This document shows, one piece after another, positions 1 to 7,087 of a DNA stretch of 34,818 bases. Made by a program: the position numbers and the translations under genes. Under the pieces are notes generated by a model. It was not told where the DNA came from, did not search any database, and worked only from the letters and a program-made list of their open reading frames with translations. Where the stretch lies: NCBI GenBank assembly GCA_027012955.1, contig JALUYL010000079.1, positions 1-34,818 of the forward strand, read 5' to 3'. The DNA comes from Sulfurovum sp. (lineage in GTDB: Bacteria > Campylobacterota > Campylobacteria > Campylobacterales > Sulfurovaceae). Numbering within the stretch: the stretch's first letter is position 1; every line of letters starts with the position of its first letter.

Positions 1-123
1 TTGTTTGTTCTTGTAGTGTTGTTTTTTTTGGTAGATAATTATAACATTTATGAGGGTTTAAGGGCTTTTTTGAAATTCAATTTAGCTTAAATTGTGGGTT
101 GTCTTTGGGAATCTGCAAGTGGC

Positions 124-399
124 TCACAAGTTTAAAATATCTATTTCATCTTGATAGCCATATAGTTGAAAGTTAATACTTGCAATATTTATTTGCTTAA
201 GTACATTGTCATCAAGCTTATTATTTTTTTGAAGATATTCATCAGCTTGAATCATTGAGTGCAAAGTTTCTAGTCTATACTCAAGTCTTTTCTTTGCAAT
301 CTCATGTCTTCGTTTAAAATAATTATTTACCATCCATCCTATTATTGCCAAACAAGCTGATATAAGTATTGATATATTAATTGTTGTATCTATTTCCAT
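124..399 (-). CDS. small single-pass membrane protein, unknown function
   Basis: This 91-residue protein has one hydrophobic segment (about residues 8-25, ISILISACLAIIGWMV). A basic, probably helical cytoplasmic part follows (FKRRHEIAKKRLEYRLETL), then a polar C-terminus. The N-terminus is probably outside by the positive-inside rule. The start ATG lies 4 bp after the stop of the upstream flavoprotein gene, and an AAGGATT-like ribosome site lies inside the end of that gene, so the two are probably one transcript. I do not recognise a family. Nothing in the sequence links it functionally to the flavoprotein beyond co-transcription. Confidence that it is a real gene comes from the tight spacing, the ribosome site and the coherent membrane topology. 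Confidence 0.6.
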   Translation of the reverse strand: MEIDTTINISILISACLAIIGWMVNNYFKRRHEIAKKRLEYRLETLHSMIQADEYLQKNNKLDDNVLKQINIASINFQLYGYQDEIDILNL

Positions 400-403
400 T
401 ATT

Positions 404-1627
404 TTAATCCTTTGAATTTTGATTTATTCTCAACCCCGTCACCCAAGCCCAGTGAAAATTAAACCCTCCTCTATCTCCATCGACATCGAGTATCTCTCCT
501 GCAAAGAAAAGATTGTCTACGAGTTTTGACTCCATGGTTTGTGGGTTTACTTCGCTAGTGTCTATGCCTCCTGTGGATACTTCTGCCCCTTTGAAACCCT
601 TGGTGTCATTGACAGAGAGTTTGAGATTTTTGATGGTGTGTACGAGTTTGTTTATCTCTTTTCTGTTTAGTTCTTTTTCTAGTTTCACCCTACTCTTTGA
701 TTGCTCTAGGATGATGGGTATGAGCTTTTTGTTAGTGATGCCTTGCAGCCATAACACTATGGGCTTTTCACTCTCCTTTTGTATTCTAGGGAGTAGTAAG
801 TTAGTAAGTTTCTCTTTACTGTACTCAGGCATGAGGTCAAGGCTGAGTTCGCAGTAGTCAAAGTTGGCTAGTCTGGTACTTACTTCACGGCTTAGGTCAA
901 GTATGGCAAGTCCAGATATACCGTAGTTGGTGAAGAGTATATCACCCTTTTTTTCTGTAATGTATTCGCCATTGGCATAGAGCTTGGCAATCCCTGCTAC
1001 TTTTACTCCTGCACACCCTTTGACCCAACTCTCTTCAGAACAGAGTTGTACAAGGCTAGGGTGACGAGGTACAAGCGTATGCCCCATCTTTGTAGCAAAA
1101 GCATACCCAGAGTTAGACCCTCCTAGCTGTGGTGCAGCAGGGGAGCCAGAGGTTAGGACAAGTTGTGTACAGGTTTTTGTGCCCTGTGTGGTTTCTAGCC
1201 TATAGGTACCACCCTTTTTATCTACACTTATGACGGCACAGTCACAGACTATCTCTACCCCCACCCTTTTTGCCTCATATTCAAGAAGTTCTACGACTGA
1301 GGAAGATTGCAAAGACATAGGAAACATCTTTCCCTCTTTTTCCTCTACTAGCTCTAGCCCAAGAGATGTGAAAAACTTTTCTACCGCAGGAAAGTCATAG
1401 CCCTCTAAGACGTTTGCTACAAAGTCAGGGTTTTGTGAATGAAAACGGTTTAGGTTAATGTATTTGTTGTCAATGTTACATTTTCCATTACCAGAGACAA
1501 GGATTTTTTTACCTATTTTGTTGTTCTGCTCAAGTAAAATAACCCTTTTCCCTGCCCTAGCCTTTGTTATAGCCACCACCAAACCCGCAGCCCCTGCCCC
1601 GATAATTATCATCTTTTCATTATTCAT
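404..1627 (-). CDS. BaiN/HI0933-family NAD(P)/FAD-dependent oxidoreductase
   Basis: A 407-residue flavoprotein of the HI0933/YhiN/BaiN family. The N-terminus shows the dinucleotide-binding motif GAGAAGLVVAI (about residues 11-21) followed by an acidic strand end (VILLEQN). A family-typical GKKILVSGNGKCN segment lies near residues 38-50, and the second FAD contact LFFAGEILDVDGDRGGFN lies close to the C-terminus, ending in a W-x-x-G region. Family members bind FAD; some reduce bile-acid intermediates but most have no known substrate, so only a general oxidoreductase call is justified. Length is normal for the family. It diverges from the plus-strand gene at 1666, and its start ATG is preceded by a short AT-rich spacer. 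It is probably co-transcribed with the small membrane protein downstream. Confidence 0.9.
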   Translation of the reverse strand: MNNEKMIIIGAGAAGLVVAITKARAGKRVILLEQNNKIGKKILVSGNGKCNIDNKYINLNRFHSQNPDFVANVLEGYDFPAVEKFFTSLGLELVEEKEGKMFPMSLQSSSVVELLEYEAKRVGVEIVCDCAVISVDKKGGTYRLETTQGTKTCTQLVLTSGSPAAPQLGGSNSGYAFATKMGHTLVPRHPSLVQLCSEESWVKGCAGVKVAGIAKLYANGEYITEKKGDILFTNYGISGLAILDLSREVSTRLANFDYCELSLDLMPEYSKEKLTNLLLPRIQKESEKPIVLWLQGITNKKLIPIILEQSKSRVKLEKELNRKEINKLVHTIKNLKLSVNDTKGFKGAEVSTGGIDTSEVNPQTMESKLVDNLFFAGEILDVDGDRGGFNFHWAWVTGLRINQNSKD

Positions 1628-1665
1628 ACGATATTATAGCCCAAAAGAATTATAAGGATTACCCT

Positions 1666-1980
1666 ATGTCAGCATTAGTAGAATTTAGTATGTTCCCCAC
1701 CGAACAAACCCAAAGTAAAAGTGCATTTGTCGCACGTGTCTTAGACATTGTAGATAAAAGTGGACTAGCCTATCAACTCACCCCTATGGGCACACTTATA
1801 GAGGGTGAAACAGTTGAAGAGGTATTGGCTGTCATTAATCAGGCATATGAAGAGTTACAAAAAGATTGTGGACGCGTCTATAGCTCCATTAAAATAGATT
1901 GGCGTGAAGGACCTGTAGGTAGACTAGGCAAAAAAGTGCACTCAGTCGAAGAGAAGTTAGGTCGCAGACTTAACTCTTAA
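1666..1980 (+). CDS. MTH1187/YqgV-family thiamine-binding-like protein
   Basis: A 104-residue soluble protein that matches the MTH1187/YqgV (DUF77, UPF0045) family. It begins with a beta strand (VEFSMFPTEQTQSKSAFVARVLDIVDKSGLAYQLTPMGTLIEGE) and ends with the typical D-W-R-E-G and helical tail. The family forms ferredoxin-like tetramers, and some members bind thiamine or hydroxymethylpyrimidine. The ribosome site AAGGA sits just before the ATG. It diverges from the flavoprotein gene across a 38-bp gap, so both promoters must overlap there. A palindromic repeat begins immediately after its stop codon. Confidence 0.85.
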   Translation: MSALVEFSMFPTEQTQSKSAFVARVLDIVDKSGLAYQLTPMGTLIEGETVEEVLAVINQAYEELQKDCGRVYSSIKIDWREGPVGRLGKKVHSVEEKLGRRLNS

Positions 1981-2012
1981 CATAACTAGTTATGTGAGCC
2001 TTCTGCTGAAGA
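1981..2012 (+). repeat. short palindromic interspersed repeat, copy 1
   Basis: A perfect 14-bp palindrome (CATAACTAGTTATG) starts on the base after the stop codon of the preceding gene. It is followed by GTGAGCCTTCTGCTGAAGA, which can fold into a CTTC/GAAG mini-hairpin. A second copy with the same core lies at 5279-5309. A further hairpin (TTTGGC/GCCAAA) follows at about 2022-2036. The ACTAGT core is the same in both copies, but the three flanking pairs differ in a compensatory way. Confidence 0.55.
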
Positions 2013-2131
2013 GTAGCAGGTTTGGCTTTGCCAAAATGCGCTCTATCAATGAAAAAAGCTGGGAAGAAAGCTCAATTCATAATATAGTTACTTTTAGCTA
2101 TAATTCGCAAATATTAATTGAAGGATTTTAA

Positions 2132-2374
2132 ATGTGTGCTGAAAAGATACAACGTTTAATACAAGCAAGTATTTTAGGTTTTGTACTGGGACTAGCGGGA
2201 ATGGGAATGGCAGGAGATAAACTCATGCTTCAAGTAGCATTCCTTTTGCAGTTTGGGATGATGGTTATGCTTGTCATCGCAGGACTTACCGGATGGTGCC
2301 CAGGACTCATCGTACTTAAAAAAATCTTCCCTTCATGTGAAGCCATGAAAAACACTCCCAAGGATAGTAACTAA
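2132..2374 (+). CDS. DUF2892-like small inner-membrane protein
   Basis: An 80-residue protein with two hydrophobic helices (about residues 10-27 and 33-52) joined by a short loop, followed by a TGWCPGLIVLKK segment. This layout, including the cysteine in TGWCP, is that of DUF2892 (YgaP C-terminal type) proteins, which are small inner-membrane proteins of unknown function, often near rhodanese or sulfur genes. A GAAGGA ribosome site precedes the ATG. Its TAA stop shares one base with the ATG of purM, so translation of the two is probably coupled. No catalytic function can be assigned. Confidence 0.75.
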   Translation: MCAEKIQRLIQASILGFVLGLAGMGMAGDKLMLQVAFLLQFGMMVMLVIAGLTGWCPGLIVLKKIFPSCEAMKNTPKDSN

Positions 2375-3369
2375 TGTCAGATATTTCATATAAAGATGCC
2401 GGTGTAGACATCGATGCAGGTAATGAGTTTGTAGAAGCGATAAAAAGTGATGTAAAGTCCACTTTTGATAGTAATGTCATTGGAGGCATCGGTTCATTTG
2501 CAGGTGCATATGCATTGCCATCTGGGTACAAAGAACCAGTTATTTTGTCTGCGACAGATGGTGTAGGAACAAAGCTACGTGTAGCCATAGAAAGTGGACG
2601 ATTAGATACTGTAGGTATCGACCTTGTGGCAATGTGTGTAAATGACCTCATTTGTAACAACGGTACACCGATGTTCTTCCTTGACTACTATGCAACAGGA
2701 AAACTTCTTCCTGAAAATGCAAAAGATGTGGTTGCAGGTATCGCTGAGGGTTGTAGACGTTCAGAGTGTGCGCTTGTAGGTGGTGAAACTGCCGAGATGC
2801 CAGGGATGTACTCAGATGATGACTTTGACTTAGCAGGGTTTGCAGTAGGTATTGCAGAACGCTCAGAGATGGACACAGTGGCGAATGTAAAAGAGGGACA
2901 AGTACTCATCGCGATGCCAAGTTCTGGGGTACACTCAAATGGATATTCTTTGGTAAGAAAAATCTTTTTTGACAAGCTAGGAATGGACTTAGATACAGAG
3001 TTTGAAGGTAAATCACTGGTAGATACTTTACTTGAGCCAACACGTATCTACGTAAAAGAGTACAAAGCCAATAAACAGTACGTAAAAGCCTTAGCCCACA
3101 TCACAGGTGGGGGAATCGTAGAAAACCTCCCTAGAGTGCTCCCAGAGGGTATGAGAGCGATTGTAAACAAAGATGCTATTCGTGTTTTACCTATTTTTGA
3201 ATTCATGTCTCAGTATGTAGCAGAAGAAGAGATGTTTAGAGCCTTTAACATGGGTGTAGGAATGGTATGGGTTGTTGAACCAGAAGATGTAGATGCAGTA
3301 CTTGCAAATACAGATGGTTATGTCATTGGCGCCTTAGCTAAAGGTGAAAAGGGCGTTGACTTAGTCTAG
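2374..3369 (+). CDS. purM: phosphoribosylformylglycinamidine cyclo-ligase (AIR synthetase)
   Basis: A 331-residue protein that converts formylglycinamidine ribonucleotide to aminoimidazole ribonucleotide with ATP in purine synthesis. Visible family marks are the start (YKDAGVDIDAGNEFV), the substrate and ATP loop ATDGVGTKL (about residues 54-62), the DLVAMCVNDL segment, GGETAEMPGMY and the glycine-rich HITGGGIVENLPR. The length is close to the usual 340 residues and the ends look complete. The start ATG overlaps the stop of the upstream membrane protein gene (TAATG), an unusual neighbour for a purine gene. The 148 bp between its stop and the convergent symporter gene holds no gene I can see. 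Confidence 0.97.
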   Translation: MSDISYKDAGVDIDAGNEFVEAIKSDVKSTFDSNVIGGIGSFAGAYALPSGYKEPVILSATDGVGTKLRVAIESGRLDTVGIDLVAMCVNDLICNNGTPMFFLDYYATGKLLPENAKDVVAGIAEGCRRSECALVGGETAEMPGMYSDDDFDLAGFAVGIAERSEMDTVANVKEGQVLIAMPSSGVHSNGYSLVRKIFFDKLGMDLDTEFEGKSLVDTLLEPTRIYVKEYKANKQYVKALAHITGGGIVENLPRVLPEGMRAIVNKDAIRVLPIFEFMSQYVAEEEMFRAFNMGVGMVWVVEPEDVDAVLANTDGYVIGALAKGEKGVDLV

Positions 3370-3517
3370 TTTATTTCACTGCATCTTTGATCGAATGACT
3401 TCGTTGCGTTCGGTCACATACTATATGTATGCTTCCTCTCTCCACACACGCCATTAGAGCAAATCTACAGCAAACTAAACCGACTAAGAATGTTAGGGGA
3501 TGATTTATACTATTTTT

Positions 3518-4990
3518 TTATTCGGGTTTTTCACAAACCCCTTTCGCGATACACTCTCTATCTAATTCCCCAGATTTCCACTTTTTCAAATACTCTGTAA
3601 GATTTTCTTTCACATCACCTTGTAATATATAAAGACCTATGAGGTTAGGCAGTGCCATGGAAAGTATGAGCAGGTCAGAGAATTCAAGCAGAGCAGATGC
3701 ACTGGTGACAGATGCCATCACGGTAAATGAGATAAAGATAAGTTTGTAAAGAAGGGTATATTTTTCTCCAAACAGGTATGTCCAAGAACGTTCTCCATAG
3801 TAAGACCATGAAATCATTGTTGAAAAAGCAAAAAGTACGATGGAAAAAGAAAGAATAATGGGGAACCAAGAGATAACCGTACCATAAGCCGCAGCAGTAA
3901 GTGCAGCACCTTGTTTGGCAGCAACCAAGTCAGCAAAAGCACCATGTGCATCATAGACACCAGTGGTTACGATGACAAGGGCAGTCATGGTACAGATAAC
4001 GATGGTATCTATAAAAGGTTCATAAAGTGCAACCATCCCCTGACGTACAGGGTACTTTACTGAAGCAGTAGAGTGTACAATGGCTGCAGACCCGATACCC
4101 GCTTCAGAAGAGAATGCCGCACGTTTAAAGCCTTGTACAAGTACCCCTACAAGTCCACCAGCCGCAGCAGTAGGGGCAAAAGCTTCATGGAAGATGGTTG
4201 TGATAGCATGTGGTACCATAGGTGCATTTACTATGAGTATCCATATGGATGCGGCTAAATAGATAAATACCATCGCAGGCACTATCTTCTCTGCTGTCTG
4301 CGCGATGCGTTTAATGCCCCCTATAATTACAAAACCAACCAATGTAGCCATAATCAACCCAAAGACAATAGGGTAGGTAGCAAAGAAAGGAACCCTGTCA
4401 GAAAGTGCTCCCATGGCTTGTGAAGTTTGGAAAGCATTTCCTGCACCTAATGATCCACCTATGGCTAAGATAGAAAAGACAACGGCAAGTACTTTTCCAA
4501 GCTGTGTATGTCCTTTAGAAGCAAGTCCTTTGGAGAGATATTGCATCGCTCCACCCATGATGCGCCCATCTGGTCTTTTTTCACGGTAGAGTTGAGCGAG
4601 GGTAACTTCTGTAAACTTGAGTGTCATCCCAAAGAAACCTGCAAGTATCATCCAAAAGGTAGCCCCCGGACCACCAATAGCAACGGCAATGGCAACTCCT
4701 GCGATATTTCCTAGCCCAACGGTTGCAGAAAGTGCAGTGGTTAATGACTGAAAAGGTGTGATTTCTCCTACGTCATCGGCTGTTTTGTATTGACCTGTGA
4801 TGATTTTATAAGCGTGAGAAAACATACGTACATTAATAAAGCCAAAACGAAAGGTAAGAAATACCCCTCCCACGATGAGCCAAGCCACAATAAAAGGCAT
4901 AGTGGAACCTTCTACTTGACCAAAAAATACGTCAAAGAAAAACACTGAACCTAAAATACTATTGATTTGTTCGAAGATACTATTCATCAC
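3518..4990 (-). CDS. alanine/glycine:cation symporter (AGCS family)
   Basis: A 490-residue integral membrane protein of the AGCS family (AlsT/DagA type), which imports alanine or glycine with sodium or protons. It has about ten to eleven hydrophobic segments. The most diagnostic stretch is GLGNIAGVAIAVAIGGPGA at about residues 92-110, followed by FWMILAGFFGMTLKFTE. It also has GSLGAGNAFQTSQA, RAAFSSEAGIGSAAI and the final SWSYYGERSWTYLFG segment common to the family. The length fits. It is transcribed alone, away from the tRNA array, with its promoter in the 4991-5080 region. The exact amino acid cannot be read from the sequence. Confidence 0.93.
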   Translation of the reverse strand: MMNSIFEQINSILGSVFFFDVFFGQVEGSTMPFIVAWLIVGGVFLTFRFGFINVRMFSHAYKIITGQYKTADDVGEITPFQSLTTALSATVGLGNIAGVAIAVAIGGPGATFWMILAGFFGMTLKFTEVTLAQLYREKRPDGRIMGGAMQYLSKGLASKGHTQLGKVLAVVFSILAIGGSLGAGNAFQTSQAMGALSDRVPFFATYPIVFGLIMATLVGFVIIGGIKRIAQTAEKIVPAMVFIYLAASIWILIVNAPMVPHAITTIFHEAFAPTAAAGGLVGVLVQGFKRAAFSSEAGIGSAAIVHSTASVKYPVRQGMVALYEPFIDTIVICTMTALVIVTTGVYDAHGAFADLVAAKQGAALTAAAYGTVISWFPIILSFSIVLFAFSTMISWSYYGERSWTYLFGEKYTLLYKLIFISFTVMASVTSASALLEFSDLLILSMALPNLIGLYILQGDVKENLTEYLKKWKSGELDRECIAKGVCEKPE

Positions 4991-5080
4991 ACTTCCCTAT
5001 TTTGTAGTTGGAAATATTATACTCATTCAGAGGTAAAGAGCCTCTAAAATAAAGTTTTTTTATTTTTTTTCGCAAATCTA

Positions 5081-5109
5081 TTGACAAATAGAAACCTTTT
5101 GACTATAAT
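5081..5109 (+). promoter_or_regulatory. consensus sigma-70 promoter of the tRNA array
   Basis: TTGACA at 5081-5086 and TATAAT at 5104-5109 are separated by exactly 17 bp, and the tRNA-Pro 5' end follows 44 bp after the -10 box. Both hexamers match the consensus fully, as expected for a strong stable-RNA promoter. It probably drives all five tRNAs, since no other promoter as good is visible between them. Confidence 0.85.
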
Positions 5110-5153
5110 TGCACTCCATTTTCAAATGAGTCTGTTTGAAAATATAGGAAAAA

Positions 5154-5230
5154 CGGAGTGTAGCGCAGTCTGGTAGCGCACCTGGTTTGGGACCAGGGGG
5201 TCGAAGGTTCGAGTCCTTTCACTCCGACCA
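5154..5230 (+). tRNA. tRNA-Pro (TGG)
   Basis: The cloverleaf is complete. The acceptor stem is CGGAGTG/CACTCCG, the anticodon stem CCTGG/CCAGG holds the loop TTTGGGA (anticodon TGG at 5188-5190), and there is a GGTTCGAGTCC T-arm. The CCA is encoded (5228-5230). The C1-G72 pair is typical of bacterial tRNA-Pro. It is the first gene of the array. Confidence 0.97.
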
Positions 5231-5278
5231 TTTAGATATTTAACATTTAATAATAAGTAGACATATTGCTTTTAGGAA

Positions 5279-5309
5279 GCGACTAGTCGCGTGAACCTTC
5301 TGTTGAAGA
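5279..5309 (+). repeat. short palindromic interspersed repeat, copy 2
   Basis: A perfect 12-bp palindrome, GCGACTAGTCGC, is followed by GTGAACCTTCTGTTGAAGA. It matches the element at 1981-2012 in the ACTAGT core and in 17 of 19 bases of the downstream part. It lies in the spacer between tRNA-Pro and tRNA-His, so it would be part of the tRNA precursor transcript. Confidence 0.55.
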
Positions 5310-5363
5310 AAACACAGCGTTAGCGTAGTATTTTGGATTTTATTCAAAAAACGTCCTATGTAT

Positions 5364-5440
5364 GGTAGGCGTAGTTCAGTTGGTAGAGCGCCAGTTTGTG
5401 GTACTGGTTGTCGCGGGTTCGAGTCCCGTCGCCTACCCCA
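5364..5440 (+). tRNA. tRNA-His (GTG)
   Basis: The acceptor stem is GTAGGCG/CGCCTAC. A template-encoded extra G at -1 (5364) faces the discriminator C (5437), which is the identity element of tRNA-His. The anticodon stem CCAGT/ACTGG holds GTG at 5398-5400. The CCA is encoded at 5438-5440. Confidence 0.97.
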
Positions 5441-5479
5441 TAATTAGAAATTAATCGAGTAACCATTCTATAAATTGAA

Positions 5480-5556
5480 GCGCTTGTGGCTCAATTGGAT
5501 AGAGCATCAGACTTCGGATCTGAGGGTTAGAGGTTCGAGTCCTCTCAGGCGTACCA
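5480..5556 (+). tRNA. tRNA-Arg (TCG)
   Basis: The acceptor stem GCGCTTG/CAGGCGT has G-T pairs at 1-72 and 5-68. The anticodon stem TCAGA/TCTGA encloses loop CTTCGGA with anticodon TCG at 5514-5516. The T-arm GAGGTTCGAGTCCTC and the encoded CCA (5554-5556) are intact. Confidence 0.95.
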
Positions 5557-5592
5557 TTAATATATTTAGTTTTATTTATTATTATTCTTTGT

Positions 5593-5669
5593 GCACTCAT
5601 AGCTCAGCTGGATAGAGCATCGCCCTTCTAAGGCGAGGGTCTTAGGTTCGAATCCTAATGGGTGTACCA
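5593..5669 (+). tRNA. tRNA-Arg (TCT)
   Basis: The acceptor stem is GCACTCA/TGGGTGT. The anticodon stem TCGCC/GGCGA holds loop CTTCTAA with anticodon TCT at 5627-5629. The T-arm TTAGGTTCGAATCCTAA and encoded CCA (5667-5669) complete it. It reads the AGA/AGG arginine codons. Confidence 0.95.
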
Positions 5670-5701
5670 CTACTTTTTATTGTTTAGACAAACAATCACA
5701 T

Positions 5702-5786
5702 GCGGATGTGGTGAAATTGGTATACACGCCAGACTTAGGATCTGGTGCTTTACGGCGTGGAGGTTCGAGTCCTCTCATCCGCACCA
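5702..5786 (+). tRNA. tRNA-Leu (TAG), integration target
   Basis: This 85-nt class II tRNA has acceptor stem GCGGATG/CATCCGC, anticodon stem CCAGA/TCTGG with anticodon TAG at 5736-5738, a long variable arm (TGCTTTACGGCGT region) and an encoded CCA. Everything from the 5' side of the anticodon stem (5729) to one base past the CCA is repeated exactly at 26167-26225. The gene is therefore the attachment site of the neighbouring element. Its 3' two thirds were presumably supplied by the element, which keeps the tRNA functional. Confidence 0.97.
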
Positions 5787-5787
5787 T
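5729..5787 (+). repeat. attL: 59-bp core repeat inside tRNA-Leu
   Basis: Identical over 59 bp to 26167-26225. It starts in the 5' anticodon stem strand (CCAGA) and ends one base after the CCA. The bases on each side differ (G at 5728 against C at 26166; T at 5788 against C at 26226), so the core is well defined. Strand exchange probably occurs in the anticodon stem-loop, as in other tRNA-targeting integrases. Confidence 0.93.
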
Positions 5788-5846
5788 TCGACCAGAGCGT
5801 CATCATACAACTTTTTATCAAATATTTCTTTCTTCAATATTGTCTC

Positions 5847-5871
5847 AGGGTACACATTGGGGTACACATAT
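5847..5871 (+). repeat. left arm-type site: tandem GGGTACACATT units
   Basis: Two GGGTACACAT-type 11-mers lie 12 bp apart, 60 bp inside the left core. The same double unit occurs at 26031-26055 near the right core in the same orientation, with 24 of 25 bases identical. Paired tandem repeats near both cores are what one expects of integrase arm-binding sites. The role is inferred from position and symmetry. Confidence 0.6.
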
Positions 5872-6006
5872 AAATTGCAAATTAATTCATTCCCCAATTC
5901 CAATAATTGTTCTAGTAGTTATGTGCACAGCAAAAACACGATAAACTCTCATTTTAATATTAAATAATATCTCTTTCCTTGTTTTCTTATTCCATTTTTA
6001 TTCATT

Positions 6007-6041
6007 CACATATCATTTATGTGTAAGTATCTGCATACTTA
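6007..6041 (+). promoter_or_regulatory. two adjacent inverted repeats, candidate operator
   Basis: CACAT (6007-6011) and ATGTG (6019-6023) form one inverted repeat. TAAGTAT (6024-6030) and ATACTTA (6035-6041) form a second directly next to it. They lie 10 bp before the ribosome site of the first small gene of the recombination module. A repressor of the element may bind here. No promoter hexamers stand out clearly. Confidence 0.35.
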
Positions 6042-6062
6042 ACAACTAAAAAAGGAAACACC

Positions 6063-6170
6063 ATGTTAAAAATCCCACAATGTATCGCACTGGCTGTTGT
6101 CATTGCCACTTTCGTATTAGACAAGATAAATACAAAGGATGAAAATCCTTTTGATATAAGCAAATCGTAG
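6063..6170 (+). CDS. 35-residue single-pass membrane peptide
   Basis: A short open frame starts at an ATG with a good ribosome site (AAAAAAGGAAACACC) upstream. It encodes one hydrophobic helix (about residues 7-20, CIALAVVIATFVLD) and a charged tail (KINTKDENPFDISKS). The stop is 31 bp before the DUF932 gene, so it would be the first gene of that transcript. The function is unknown. The case rests on the ribosome site, the coherent transmembrane segment and the spacing. Confidence 0.5.
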   Translation: MLKIPQCIALAVVIATFVLDKINTKDENPFDISKS

Positions 6171-6201
6171 TATACACATATTCACAGACAAAGGAGAAAT
6201 T

Positions 6202-7023
6202 ATGTCAGTCAACCCACTCAGTAACGCAGAGCTAAGAGCTTCAGCACCATCCATCTTCTCAGAGACACCTATCGAAGGTGTCTCTGAGAAATATGCTTTT
6301 GTACCAACACACTCAGTATTGGATACATTTAGAGATGCAGGGTACTACCCTATTATGGCAAGTGAAAGTAAAGTACGTAACCAAGAGAACCTTGGCTATC
6401 AAAAACATATCATTCAGTTTCGCAGTCTTGATAATCTGCTTAGACCCAACGCCAATGAAGAGTATGCAGATATTGTTTTAACCAACTCTCATAATCGTAC
6501 CTCTTCTTTTAAAGTAGATTTAGCCTATTGGAGATTGGTTTGTGGCAATATGCTTATTGTGCCTTCTCACACTTTTGTATCAAACTCTATTATTCACTCT
6601 GGCTTTCAAGAAGCAAAGATAGGTCATGCTATCGAAGAGGTCACCAACTATATGCCAACAGTAGAAGAGGAGATTCAGCTCTTTAAACAGATACAGCTAA
6701 GTTCCATAGAACAACGTACCCTAGCCAGTGCAGCCATTGACCTACGCTTTAATACACAAAAGCATAACATACACCCTGATGAACTCTTAACGATTCATCG
6801 TTACGAAGATGGTGACTCTTCACTATGGACTATTTTTAACCGTATTCAAGAGTCTATTATACGAGGAGGGATAAAAGGAAAAAATATGCTTACAGGACGA
6901 CACTTTACGTCTAAAGCTATCACTGCTATAGATGCACAGTTCTCTTTAAATAAAGAGTTATGGACAACTGCACAGACAATGGCAAATCTTATCTCACCTG
7001 AACCTATGGCTTTAGCAGCATAG
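6202..7023 (+). CDS. DUF932 (phage/plasmid-like protein) family
   Basis: A 273-residue soluble protein with the features of DUF932, a family common on plasmids, phages and integrative elements. It shows YAFVPTHSVLDTFRDAGYYPI near the start, then IIQFRS, ADIVLTNSHNRTSSFKVDLAYWRLVCGNMLIV in the middle, and a helical C-terminus (FNRIQESIIRGGIKG). The biochemical role of the family is not known. It is usually found beside recombination or replication genes, as here. A strong AAAGGAGAAATT ribosome site precedes the ATG. Codons 19-30 contain a perfect 15-bp inverted repeat, listed separately. It starts the DUF932 / Gp157 / Rad52 gene set, with spacers of 64 and 29 bp. Confidence 0.85.
   Translation: MSVNPLSNAELRASAPSIFSETPIEGVSEKYAFVPTHSVLDTFRDAGYYPIMASESKVRNQENLGYQKHIIQFRSLDNLLRPNANEEYADIVLTNSHNRTSSFKVDLAYWRLVCGNMLIVPSHTFVSNSIIHSGFQEAKIGHAIEEVTNYMPTVEEEIQLFKQIQLSSIEQRTLASAAIDLRFNTQKHNIHPDELLTIHRYEDGDSSLWTIFNRIQESIIRGGIKGKNMLTGRHFTSKAITAIDAQFSLNKELWTTAQTMANLISPEPMALAA
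6256..6290 (+). repeat. perfect 15-bp inverted repeat inside the DUF932 gene
   Basis: TTCTCAGAGACACCT at 6256-6270 is followed by a 5-nt loop and its exact reverse complement at 6276-6290. It begins 54 bases after the start codon and would form a stable mRNA hairpin early in the gene. No T-run follows, so it is not a standard terminator. Confidence 0.7.
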
Positions 7024-7087
7024 TATCCTACTTCTTACTTACCCCTCTAAATACAAACAATACCCCATAACAACACAAGGAGCAACC

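Noticed and set aside
513-857. Plus-strand open frame inside the flavoprotein gene
   Set aside because: It is the reverse strand of a clearly coding gene and its translation resembles no protein; the same applies to the many other long frames opposite real genes.
3390-3470. Possible third copy of the palindromic repeat after purM
   Set aside because: It contains no ACTAGT palindrome and no CCTTCTG segment; the partial complementarity there is imperfect.
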